Assembly: GCA_018224645.1 (NCBI GenBank)
Contig: JAGTVG010000185.1
Span: 1 to 32,228, forward strand
Origin: Cyclobacteriaceae bacterium
GTDB taxonomy: Bacteria > Bacteroidota > Bacteroidia > Cytophagales > Cyclobacteriaceae
DNA: 32,228 nucleotides
Direction: 5' to 3'
In this document: piece by piece, positions 14,957 to 23,270 of the stretch
How the letters are laid out: each line of letters begins with the position of its first letter
How positions within the stretch are numbered: position 1 is the first letter of the stretch
Translations under genes and position numbers: made by a program
The notes under the pieces: model-generated
The model's input: the letters and a program-made list of their open reading frames with translations, nothing else
What the model was told of the DNA's origin: nothing
Databases searched by the model: none

Positions 14957-16531
14957 TCAGGCTCTCCACCCCCTTTTCCTCCCATTCATCACCTCATAAC
15001 TTGCCAGGGCATCGAGGGCCAGGTTGGTGTCTTCCACCATCTGGAAATCATACATGCCGGCACAGATGAAATCGGCACCTTTTTCAAAAGCATACCGGAA
15101 AGCTTCATTCGGATGGATGGCACCGGCGGCCATAACCTTGAAGGCTATCCACGGTTGCGGTAAAGATTCCATGAATTCAATGGTCCGCTCAGGATTGAAG
15201 CAGTACATGTTATCATGCCATTCTTCGGCTTTGGCAGACCAATAATTATGATGATGAAGTGTTTTCATCCAGAAATCTGGTTCATAACCTTCTTCAACAC
15301 ATGCTTCAATGGTTTCAATATGATGAGAACCGATTCCCAGTACTACATTATTATCCCGGATCAATTGAAGAGCGCCTTCCAGTTCCTTTTTCATGCCGTT
15401 TTTCATATAATAATCGGCCGTTTCACCCTGTATATAGCAGGCTACGGCCCCGAAATCGATGGCCCGCCGTATCCGGTCCAGATATTTCTGGTAAGGGGTA
15501 GGGTAAATCCCTTTGTCATACTCCAAACCAGCACAATCCGAGATGAATTTGATCTTGCCAATTCCTCTTTTCCAGTATTCATCGATCATGGTTGCCATAA
15601 TGGGATTGGTCAGGAGCGTATCGACACCACATTTCTCAGCCAGCAGGAACGTGGCGAATATTTTATCCCTGTGATGATAGGCTTTAACCAGTTGGGATAC
15701 ATATATGAGGTCCCTTGAATGAGAATACCCTGATAAAAGATTCCCGCCAAGGATAAGACGGCTGAATTCCACATTCTTGATCTTGCCTTTCGGGATCAGT
15801 CCTTTGAGTTCATTCAATACCGTAACATTCAAATTCTTAACGGAAGCACCGGTTACGGCCTCAACCAGGTTTTGTTCTTCATAACTTTCCCATTTCATTC
15901 TTCGAAACAGGGCGACTCCGAAAATTCCTGCAACGGGTAAGGTGAGCGCCCCTTTCAGCCATTGTCTTCTTTTGAGTTGTTCCGTGGATACGATCTGACC
16001 TTCCTGCGATTCTATATTTACTTTCTCTTCCCTAACCCGGTCATCTTTTTTAAACAGGAATGCCAGGCTGTCCATTCCGAGAAATTTTCCTGTTGGAATA
16101 AAGGCAAGAACTCCCAGGGCCAGCATTTCGATCAGGTTTTTATTGATGATCATATAGTCTCCTTCGGCGGGAAAGCCGAATTGGATCCTGATAAAGGGAG
16201 GGTGTGCCACATAATAGAGGAAAAGTAGTACCATGCCTCCAACAGCCATTATACGGGAATAGAAACCGAGCATAAGTCCTAACCCGATGATGATCAATGC
16301 CCAGATATTTATAATATCTACGGCTGCCAGAACAGAAGGAGATTCAGCTATCCATTGAAATACCGGCGCAAATATCCAACGGGAAGTAGAAAGATATTCA
16401 GCTGCTGTCCATCCCGGGGTAAATAATTTGGAAAGCCCTTCAAATAAAAAATGCCAGCCAATGGCTACGCGTAAAAGGACCAGCATGATTTTCACATTCC
16501 TGTTGAGAATTGAGGCGCCTGGTTTTTCCAT
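14957..16531 (-). CDS. DoxX-like membrane domain fused to a Tat-type signal and a TIM-barrel domain
   Basis: A 524-residue fusion. Residues 1-150 form a DoxX-like domain with four hydrophobic helices (about 12-31, 70-90, 93-109, 131-146) and the FLFEGLSKLFTPGW segment typical of the family. A charged cytoplasmic linker (about 160-187) leads to KRRQWLKG with arginines at 188-189, then a hydrophobic helix at about 194-209. This reads as an internal twin-arginine signal. The remainder, from about 250, starts SRLILGGNLLSGYSHSRD and resembles an aldo/keto-reductase-like or related TIM barrel. With four helices before it, the RR motif would face the cytoplasm, and the C-terminal domain would end up in the periplasm. 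It may couple a periplasmic reaction to membrane redox; substrate unknown. Confidence 0.85.
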   Translation of the reverse strand: MEKPGASILNRNVKIMLVLLRVAIGWHFLFEGLSKLFTPGWTAAEYLSTSRWIFAPVFQWIAESPSVLAAVDIINIWALIIIGLGLMLGFYSRIMAVGGMVLLFLYYVAHPPFIRIQFGFPAEGDYMIINKNLIEMLALGVLAFIPTGKFLGMDSLAFLFKKDDRVREEKVNIESQEGQIVSTEQLKRRQWLKGALTLPVAGIFGVALFRRMKWESYEEQNLVEAVTGASVKNLNVTVLNELKGLIPKGKIKNVEFSRLILGGNLLSGYSHSRDLIYVSQLVKAYHHRDKIFATFLLAEKCGVDTLLTNPIMATMIDEYWKRGIGKIKFISDCAGLEYDKGIYPTPYQKYLDRIRRAIDFGAVACYIQGETADYYMKNGMKKELEGALQLIRDNNVVLGIGSHHIETIEACVEEGYEPDFWMKTLHHHNYWSAKAEEWHDNMYCFNPERTIEFMESLPQPWIAFKVMAAGAIHPNEAFRYAFEKGADFICAGMYDFQMVEDTNLALDALASYEVMNGRKRGWRA

Positions 16532-16706
16532 GATAAAAAAATTAAACGTAATAGATCTGTTCTTAAAAGTAGATAAATTTAATTAATAAAAACCTGATAT
16601 ATCTCAGTTTTGCCTTTCAATCATGATTCTGATTTGTTTTTTTCATTTTCTCTTTTATATACTAACTGCGTATTTTAAATTACATCCTCATAATTTTTAA
16701 ATTTCA
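16532..16706. promoter_or_regulatory. Divergent promoter region, DoxX fusion and sulfatase
   Basis: These 175 very A+T-rich bases separate the minus-strand DoxX fusion from the plus-strand sulfatase, so both promoters should be here. No clear operator or promoter pair could be assigned. The role is inferred from gene orientation. Confidence 0.4.
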
Positions 16707-18311
16707 ATGAAAACCGTCCTCATTTTTTTTAATAAAGTGTTCTTTCTTTTTCTTATTTCCTGTTCCATAGCCGGTCCGGAATATGAAAGATCACCTAACA
16801 TTATTTTTATCATAGTCGATGACCAGAATATGGAATTATCCTCGTTTAACAGGGAATATATCCAATCTCCAAACATGGACCGTCTGGCATCCCGGGGAAT
16901 TGTATTCACAAATGCATATGTACAACAGGCTGTCTGCGCAGCTTCAAGGGCAAGTTTTCTTACCGGCCTGCATCCTGAAAGCACAGGGGTGGAGTATCCT
17001 TATAGTTATTATTTTATTGAAGAAGTGATCCCGAAATACAATACCATTCCCGGGCATTTTTTCAGGAATGGGTATTATACAAGGCTTTTCGGAAAGATCC
17101 ATCATGGCTACAGCGAAACAGTTTCCGAAACTAATTATAGTCCCGGTGGAACAAGGTATGTCTCGCCTGAAAACATCAGGATCGATAAAGAACTGGGAAG
17201 CGAAGGTGTACCACCCTATGAAATGTATGACGGACCGGATAGTCTGTTTCGGGACTGCAGGACCGCGGATGCTGTAGTCAGGGCCATTGCCGGGGCAGCG
17301 GAAAAACATCAGCCATTCTTTTTTGCAGTAGGGTTTTCCAAACCTCATCTTCCTTTCAGTGCTCCAAAAAAATACTGGGATTTATACGAAAGGGAATCAA
17401 TACCATTAGCTCAAAACAATTACCGTCCTGAGGGATATCCTGATATTGCCATCAGCCGGTATAACCTGAATCAATATAAATGGGAGCATGATATCGCAGA
17501 TAGTGTATTTTCAGAGGATTATCAACGGCTTTTGAGGCATGCCTACTTTGCCTGTACAAGTTTTGTGGATGCGCAGATTGGGAAAATACTGGACCAGATC
17601 CGGGAATCCGGTATTGAAGAGGATACCTATATTGTTTATATATCGGATCATGGATTCCACCTCGGTGAGCAGATCCATTGGGGAAAAACGACGCTTTATG
17701 AATCTTCATTAAGATCTCCCGTGATTATAGCAGGGGAAAAACCCATAAACCAGAATAAGAGATGTAATGCACTGGTTGAATATGTCGATATTATGCCAAC
17801 ATTGATGGAGCTTGCCGGAGTAGAGGTTCCTGATCATGCGGAAGGAATAAGTCTGGTGCCTTTACTTCAAGATCCGGGAAGATCCTTTAAAAATGCCGTT
17901 TTCAGCAGGCAGGAAAAGGATGCCATTGGACGCAGGAAGGGATATTCTGTGAGAAATGATCGTTACCGGTATACGGAATATCACGATCATGTAAATAATA
18001 GGATCATGGCCAGGGAGCTTTATGATCTTGACAGTGATCCTCTTGAAACCTACAATATGGCCATCGATTCTGAAAATGAAAACCTGGTGAATGAACTCTC
18101 ACAGCTTCTTCAAAACGGATGGAAGAAAGCCCTGCCTGAGTGGGTAACAAAATTTCCTGATAATCCTGAAGCGCCTCCTGCATACAGCTGGGGCGCCGAA
18201 GGGATTCCAAGAAGGGAAATATGGCATGAAATATACGGTGGATCTGAAGAGGAGGGATGGAGGAAGGCGACGGAACGGAGACTGGAAAAGGGAGGAGATT
18301 TTAAATGGTGA
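16707..18311 (+). CDS. Type I sulfatase, iduronate-2-sulfatase-like lipoprotein
   Basis: A 534-residue sulfatase with a lipoprotein signal ending LFLISC (cysteine at about residue 19). The formylglycine motif is CAASR at residues 77-81, with alanine in place of the usual proline; the C-x-A-x-R form is known in active sulfatases. The metal-binding segment is IIVDDQNMELSS (about 35-46). The order CAASRASFLTGLHPESTGV, a later NTIPGHFFRNGYYT and FGKIHHG parallels iduronate-2-sulfatase, as does FSKPHLPFSAPKKYWDLY. The conserved ISDHGFHLGEQIHWGKTTLYE block supports the fold. It lies 129 bp upstream of the isomerase gene on the same strand and may precede it in a longer transcript. Confidence 0.92.
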   Translation: MKTVLIFFNKVFFLFLISCSIAGPEYERSPNIIFIIVDDQNMELSSFNREYIQSPNMDRLASRGIVFTNAYVQQAVCAASRASFLTGLHPESTGVEYPYSYYFIEEVIPKYNTIPGHFFRNGYYTRLFGKIHHGYSETVSETNYSPGGTRYVSPENIRIDKELGSEGVPPYEMYDGPDSLFRDCRTADAVVRAIAGAAEKHQPFFFAVGFSKPHLPFSAPKKYWDLYERESIPLAQNNYRPEGYPDIAISRYNLNQYKWEHDIADSVFSEDYQRLLRHAYFACTSFVDAQIGKILDQIRESGIEEDTYIVYISDHGFHLGEQIHWGKTTLYESSLRSPVIIAGEKPINQNKRCNALVEYVDIMPTLMELAGVEVPDHAEGISLVPLLQDPGRSFKNAVFSRQEKDAIGRRKGYSVRNDRYRYTEYHDHVNNRIMARELYDLDSDPLETYNMAIDSENENLVNELSQLLQNGWKKALPEWVTKFPDNPEAPPAYSWGAEGIPRREIWHEIYGGSEEEGWRKATERRLEKGGDFKW

Positions 18312-18327
18312 ACGGTGAACGGTGGAA
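18307..18327. repeat. Three-unit heptamer repeat after the sulfatase stop
   Basis: GGTGAAC at 18307 and 18314 is followed by GGTGGAA at 18321. The first unit includes the sulfatase stop codon. An 8-bp inverted repeat, AAGTTGGT at 18331-18338 and ACCAACTT at 18353-18360, lies just beyond; no T run follows it, so terminator function is doubtful. Confidence 0.7.
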
Positions 18328-18440
18328 GTTAAGTTGGTAAAAGTCGGCTGGCACCAACTTCTAAACCAAACATATCCCTTTCAGAACGGATAGGAATCTA
18401 AGGCACTTTTGGACTGTCATATTTTAAAATAAAATACATA

Positions 18441-19853
18441 ATGATGAAAAACGAATCTATTGGAGTGATCTTTGGGAACAGGGATTTCTTCCCTGATCAT
18501 CTGGTTACAGAAGCCAGAAAAGACATACAGAAACTGTTGAGTGAACTTAAAATCGAAGGCGTTATGCTTTCTGAGGATGAAACCAAGCTTGGCGGTGTTG
18601 AAATTTATAAAGAAGCTCAAATTTGTGCCGACCTTTTTAAATCAAACAGAGAAAAAATCCTGGGGATCCTGGTGGTATTGCCCAATTTTGGAGATGAAAA
18701 AGGAGTTGCCGATACGCTGAAACTGGCGGAATTAAACGTTCCCGTGCTTATCCAGGCCTATCCCGATAACCTGGATAAGCTGGATCCGGCAAGACGGCGG
18801 GACGGATACTGCGGAAAGATATCTGTCACCAATAACCTTTACCAGTATGGCATCCGGTATTCCCTGACCGGGAAACATGTGATTCATCCACTGGAGGAAG
18901 AATTTAAGGCGGATCTGAAAAAATTCGTTGCCGTATGCCGGGTCGTCAATGGCCTCAAAAAGGTACGTATCGGTGCAGTGGGTGCCAGGCCAGGTGCATT
19001 CAATACGGTCCGCTACAGTGAAAAGATACTGCAAAGGAACGGGATCACTGTGACCACGGTGGATCTATCGGAGATCCTGGGGCGTGCCAATAAGCTTACT
19101 GCACAGGACAAGTCGGTAAAGGAACATCTCGAGAAGATCAGGGCCTATGCATCGACGGGTAAAACCCCGGACGACCGGCTTATGCAAATCGCAAGACTGG
19201 ATGTTGTCCTTAAGGATTTTATGGAGGAAAATGCACTCGATGCAACGGCCATTCAGTGCTGGACATCCATTCAGCAGAATTATGGTTGTAATGTCTGTAC
19301 CAGCATGAGCATGATGAGTGAAAACATGCTTCCCAGCGCCTGCGAGGTGGATGTGACCGGTACCCTCACCATGTATGCCATGCAATTGGCCTCCGGTTCA
19401 CCCAGTGCGCTGGTCGACTGGAACAACAATTATGCAGATGAAGATAATAAGTGTGTGCTCTTCCATTGCGGGAACTGGGCCAAATCATTCCTCCCGGACA
19501 TTAAGATCAGTAATGCCCCGATCCTGGGAACGACCGTTGGGGTGGAAAATACCTATGGTGCCCTGGACGGAAGGACCCCGGCGGCCCCGTTGACCTTTGG
19601 AAGGATCAGTTCTGATGATACCCGGGGCGTGATGAAAGCATATGTAGGTGAAGGGGAACTGACGGATGACGAATTGAAAACCTTCGGAAACCGCGCCGTG
19701 GCCAGTATATCGAATCTCCAGGGTTTAATGCAGTTTGTCTGTAAAAATGGGTTTGAACATCATGTGGTCATGAATGCCTCCAGAACAGCGGATATCCTTG
19801 AAGAAGCATTTGGTAACTATATGGGATGGGAAGTATATAAACATCAATCCTGA
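18441..19853 (+). CDS. L-fucose/L-arabinose-isomerase-family sugar isomerase
   Basis: A 470-residue cytosolic protein with the architecture of the fucose/arabinose isomerase family, predicted to convert an aldose to its ketose. The expected metal ligands appear in order: a glutamate in SACEVDVTGTLTMY (about residue 299), an aspartate in LVDWNNNY (about 324) and a histidine in LFHCGNW (about 342). The preceding CWTSIQQNYGCNVCTSMSMM segment is typical of the family. It is shorter than E. coli FucI (about 590 residues). It starts a block with a split transketolase, a DUF1593 protein and an FGGY kinase; the transketolase N subunit follows after 14 bp. Neighbours suggest a pentose-type substrate, with D-apiose as one candidate. 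Sulfoquinovose isomerases also exist in related families, but a kinase is not part of the sulfo-transketolase route. Confidence 0.88.
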   Translation: MMKNESIGVIFGNRDFFPDHLVTEARKDIQKLLSELKIEGVMLSEDETKLGGVEIYKEAQICADLFKSNREKILGILVVLPNFGDEKGVADTLKLAELNVPVLIQAYPDNLDKLDPARRRDGYCGKISVTNNLYQYGIRYSLTGKHVIHPLEEEFKADLKKFVAVCRVVNGLKKVRIGAVGARPGAFNTVRYSEKILQRNGITVTTVDLSEILGRANKLTAQDKSVKEHLEKIRAYASTGKTPDDRLMQIARLDVVLKDFMEENALDATAIQCWTSIQQNYGCNVCTSMSMMSENMLPSACEVDVTGTLTMYAMQLASGSPSALVDWNNNYADEDNKCVLFHCGNWAKSFLPDIKISNAPILGTTVGVENTYGALDGRTPAAPLTFGRISSDDTRGVMKAYVGEGELTDDELKTFGNRAVASISNLQGLMQFVCKNGFEHHVVMNASRTADILEEAFGNYMGWEVYKHQS

Positions 19854-19867
19854 AACGGGCAAGGCAC

Positions 19868-20701
19868 ATGTCATTATCAATGGATGATCTGAGGATCAAA
19901 TCGGTAGAATACCGTAAAAAGCTGCTTAAATATATTAAACTTGCCGGCGCCGGCCATACGGGCGGAAGCCTGTCCTGTATCGACATCCTGAACGTTTTGT
20001 ATAATAATATTCTGAATATTTCCCCCGAACTTCCGGACAAACCGGACCGGGACCGGTATATTCAGAGCAAGGGTCATTCCGTGGAAGCGCTGTATGTTGT
20101 GCTGGCTGACCTGGGTTTTTTCCCCGAGCATGATCTTGAGACCCTGTGCAGGTATGGTTCGCATTATGTCGGTCATCCCACCCGAAAGGTAAAAGGGATC
20201 GAACATAATACAGGAGCCCTGGGACATGGTTTATCCGTCAGTACAGGGATCGCGATGGCGGCGAAAATGGATGGCAATAAATATAAAGTTTACACCCTGG
20301 TGGGAGACGGAGAATTGACAGAGGGATCGAACTGGGAAGCCGCCCTGACTGCCTCACATTATAAACTTGACAACCTGACAGCCATCGTGGATTATAATCA
20401 TTTGCAGATCACCGGATTAACCATGGAAGTCTGTAATACGGATCCGCTGGAGGATAAATTTCTGGCCTTTGGATGGCATGTGGAAAATATCAGCGGCCAT
20501 GACCTGGAGGAAATGAACCGTTTTTTCAGAGAGGTTCCTTTGTCCGTGGGAAAACCGACGTGTATTATCGCCCATACCGTTAAAGGGAAGGGTGTCAGTT
20601 ACATGGAGAATAAGAAAAGGTGGCATCACGGGGTACCTGACGATGAGCAGTTTAACATGGCCATGGAAGAACTGGACAGTTCATTAAAGTTTCCAGAATA
20701 G
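19868..20701 (+). CDS. Transketolase-like protein, N-terminal (thiamine diphosphate-binding) subunit
   Basis: A 277-residue protein covering only the first third of a transketolase. Diagnostic segments are AGAGHTGGSLSCIDIL (about residues 27-42), the GHSVEALY and HNTGALGHGLS histidine motifs, and the thiamine-diphosphate motif GDGELTEG...N (about 145-175). It ends naturally with a stop and the next gene supplies the rest, so this is a genuine split enzyme rather than a frameshift. The two subunits should form the active site together and transfer a two-carbon ketol unit from a ketose phosphate. It lies 14 bp after the isomerase gene. Two-subunit transketolases are known for apulose 4-phosphate as well as in other sugar routes. 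Confidence 0.93.
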   Translation: MSLSMDDLRIKSVEYRKKLLKYIKLAGAGHTGGSLSCIDILNVLYNNILNISPELPDKPDRDRYIQSKGHSVEALYVVLADLGFFPEHDLETLCRYGSHYVGHPTRKVKGIEHNTGALGHGLSVSTGIAMAAKMDGNKYKVYTLVGDGELTEGSNWEAALTASHYKLDNLTAIVDYNHLQITGLTMEVCNTDPLEDKFLAFGWHVENISGHDLEEMNRFFREVPLSVGKPTCIIAHTVKGKGVSYMENKKRWHHGVPDDEQFNMAMEELDSSLKFPE

Positions 20702-20728
20702 CAATCAAAGCAGTTTATTCTATTATGT

Positions 20729-21730
20729 TTGGCATTAAATGTTATTGTATTGGATATAAAAAATGAAGAACGGAGGATCACTGACCCGGTTATGGGAAAA
20801 CCTAACCTGGAAGTATTTGCGAAAACCCTGGAGGAATTAGCGGCTGCTGACCGTGATCTTGTGGTAGTGACAAGTGATTCGCGCGGTTCAGGCAAACTGG
20901 GGCCTTTTGGCGAAAATTTTCCGGCACAGATTGTGGAAACGGGCATTGCCGAACAAAACCTGGTGGGCATGTCCGCCGGGCTGGCTTCCTGCGGGAAAAA
21001 GGTATTTGCAGTCTCACCCGCCTGTTTTTTAACCGCCCGGGCCCTGGAGCAGATCAAGAACGATGTGGCGTACTCGGATCAACCTGTAAAATTAATAGGG
21101 ATCAGTGCAGGAGTAAGTTACGGGGCACTGGGAAGTACACATCACAGCCTCCATGATTTTGCCGTTTTGCGGACTATCCATAATTTAACCATCGTAGCCC
21201 CTGCCGATAAATTTGAGACTGAGGAATCGGTAAAATGGGCGTATGGTTACGAACATCCTGTTTACATCAGGTTCGGGAAAAAAGCCATGCCTGTGCTGCA
21301 TGATAACAACAGCGGGTTCGTTTATGGAAAAGGAATAGAGGTCAGGGGTGGAAACGACCTGGCCATTATTGCAACAGGTGAATGTGTTGCTCCTGCATTA
21401 GGGGCTTCCCTGAAACTCGAAAAGGAAAAAGGTATAAAAGCCAGGGTCATCAGTATGCATACCCTTAAACCCCTGGATATGAAGATCCTTTTCAGGGCGG
21501 CCAGGGAATGTGATGGAATGATTACAGTTGAAGAACATAGTGTCTATGGGGGGCTTGGTGAGGCCTGCGCATCAGGGTTACTGGCAAATGGGTACTCGTT
21601 GCCATTTAAAATCCTGGGCATTCCGGATGAATATACGGTCACCGGGTCTCAATCGGAAATTTTTACACATTACGGATTATCACCCGGTGGCATTGCCGCT
21701 GCAGCCATTAAACTTTTAAAAACAAATTAA
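20729..21730 (+). CDS. Transketolase-like protein, C-terminal subunit
   Basis: A protein of up to 333 residues with the pyrimidine-binding and C-terminal domains of transketolase. The glutamate needed for thiamine activation is in VETGIAEQNLVG (about residue 75), and the C-terminal domain shows ITVEEHSVYGGLGEA (about 266-280). The start is ambiguous. The first possible codon is TTG at 20729. A second TTG at 20750 would give a start just ahead of the conserved NEERRITDPVMGKPNLEV region. The first in-frame ATG, at 20792, would remove part of that region. No ATG precedes it in frame. The gap from the N subunit is only 27 bp. Confidence 0.92.
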   Translation: MALNVIVLDIKNEERRITDPVMGKPNLEVFAKTLEELAAADRDLVVVTSDSRGSGKLGPFGENFPAQIVETGIAEQNLVGMSAGLASCGKKVFAVSPACFLTARALEQIKNDVAYSDQPVKLIGISAGVSYGALGSTHHSLHDFAVLRTIHNLTIVAPADKFETEESVKWAYGYEHPVYIRFGKKAMPVLHDNNSGFVYGKGIEVRGGNDLAIIATGECVAPALGASLKLEKEKGIKARVISMHTLKPLDMKILFRAARECDGMITVEEHSVYGGLGEACASGLLANGYSLPFKILGIPDEYTVTGSQSEIFTHYGLSPGGIAAAAIKLLKTN

Positions 21731-21731
21731 T

Positions 21732-23153
21732 ATGATGAACTGGAAAATATTTAAAATTTTATTGGCAACCCTCTTTTTTTGCCACCAATTGGCAACTTCC
21801 CGGGATGTTGAAAAAACAAGGATCCTGATATTGACTGATATCGAAAACGAACCGGATGACGCCGAATCGCTTGTCCGGTTTTTAGTGTATGCCAATATGT
21901 TCGATGTAGAAGGGCTGGTGGCCACCACTTCCTGCTGGCAGCGGGATAAGATCGCCGACTGGCGGATCCATGAAATTGTGGATGCCTACGGAAAGGTGAG
22001 AGACAACCTTGAAAAACATGAACCAGGCTACCCGGAATATGCGCATTTAAAATCAGTGGTGAAAAAGGGATATCCTGATTTCGGAATGAAGGCAGTTGGG
22101 CCGGGCAGGGATTCAGAAGGGTCGGAGTGGATCATCGAAGTGGTGGATAAAGAGGATGCCCGTCCGGTCTGGATCCCGGTCTGGGGAGGGGCAAATTGCC
22201 TGGCCCAGGCACTTTGGAAGGTAAAAATGACCCGGTCCCCCGATGAACTGGATGAATTTATTTCAAAGATCCGGGTTTATACCATTTCCGACCAGGATGA
22301 TTCTGGTCCCTGGATGCGGAACTCCTTTCCGGACCTGTTCTATATATGCAGTCCGGGTTTTCATGAAAATGGCGGTAATTCCTATTTTTACGCCACCTGG
22401 ACAGGCATTTCGGGAGAAAGGCACTATCATTTCCCCTCGGGTGCCGATACCTATATCATTGATAACGAATGGGTGGATAAAAACATCCAGCAGGATCATG
22501 GTCCGCTTGGGGCTGAATATCCGGATATCGCTTACATCATGGAAGGAGATACCCCATCATTCCTCTTCCTGGTTCATAACGGTCTGAATGATCCGGAACA
22601 TCCGGATTACGGTTCCTGGGGCGGCAGATATGAGTTTTATACACCACGCAACCGGAAATTTTTTCATGTACCCGAAAAAAGGCCTTTCTGGACCAACACC
22701 GAAGACTGGGTGGAAGACGCGGATGGTACCATCCATATCAATACACAGGCCACCATCTGGCGCTGGCGGGAGGCTTACCAGAACGATTTTGCGGCCCGGA
22801 TGGACTGGACCATCACGAAATACGATGATGCTAACCATCCCCCGGTACCCAGGTTGACTCATGGGAATCAGCTGAAGGTCAGGTCAGGTGAAAAGGTTTT
22901 GCTGAATGCAGAGAGATCATCGGATCCAGACAAGGATAATCTTGACTTTAAATGGTTCCACTACCGCGAACCGGGTTCCTGTCTGGGTGATATAATCTTA
23001 GAAACACCGGGTGAATTATCATCTTCCTTTACTGCTCCCCAGGTAACCAGGCCGGAAACGATCCATGTCATCCTGGAGGTCACGGACAATGGGCAGCCGG
23101 CACTTACGCGTTATCAGCGGGTGATCGTTACTGTTTTACCTTCAGACATTTAA
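21732..23153 (+). CDS. Secreted DUF1593 protein, nucleoside-hydrolase-like domain plus Ig-like C-terminal domain
   Basis: A 473-residue protein with an N-terminal secretion signal (about residues 1-23). The main domain begins ILILTDIENEPDDAESLVRF, which keeps the aspartate cluster (D36, D42, D43) that binds calcium in nucleoside hydrolases (usual form DxDxxxDDxxA). This matches the Sde182/DUF1593 family, whose members have been called cellulose-binding. A C-terminal Ig/PKD-like domain spans about 385-470, with SSDPDKDNLDFKWFHY as its PKD-like core. It starts one base after the transketolase C-subunit stop, so translation is probably coupled. Placement inside a sugar-catabolic block suggests it releases a sugar, possibly a furanose, outside the cytoplasm. 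No activity is established for the family that I can cite. Confidence 0.9.
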   Translation: MMNWKIFKILLATLFFCHQLATSRDVEKTRILILTDIENEPDDAESLVRFLVYANMFDVEGLVATTSCWQRDKIADWRIHEIVDAYGKVRDNLEKHEPGYPEYAHLKSVVKKGYPDFGMKAVGPGRDSEGSEWIIEVVDKEDARPVWIPVWGGANCLAQALWKVKMTRSPDELDEFISKIRVYTISDQDDSGPWMRNSFPDLFYICSPGFHENGGNSYFYATWTGISGERHYHFPSGADTYIIDNEWVDKNIQQDHGPLGAEYPDIAYIMEGDTPSFLFLVHNGLNDPEHPDYGSWGGRYEFYTPRNRKFFHVPEKRPFWTNTEDWVEDADGTIHINTQATIWRWREAYQNDFAARMDWTITKYDDANHPPVPRLTHGNQLKVRSGEKVLLNAERSSDPDKDNLDFKWFHYREPGSCLGDIILETPGELSSSFTAPQVTRPETIHVILEVTDNGQPALTRYQRVIVTVLPSDI

Positions 23154-23270
23154 AAAAAATCATTATGATGTTCATGTATTCAGTAAGGATTCAATTTTCA
23201 TCTTACGTTCCATGTCCTTTCCTGTTGGCCGGGTTGAATATGGTTTTTTTAACTCGTTTAATTCACATTA

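Noticed and set aside
14851-15069. Reading frame with FDIRC-type repeats
   Set aside because: It is the translation of the TTCGANN heptamer array and overlaps the end of the DoxX fusion gene antisense; such frames recur wherever this repeat occurs.
18441-21730. Sulfoquinovose (sulfo-transketolase) pathway
   Set aside because: An isomerase plus split transketolase would fit, but the block also has an FGGY kinase that the sulfo-transketolase route does not use, and no sulfoquinovosidase or sulfonate exporter is visible.
19868-21730. Transketolase split by a frameshift
   Set aside because: The N part ends with its own stop and C-terminal tail, 27 bp precede the C part, and two-gene transketolases of these sizes are well known.
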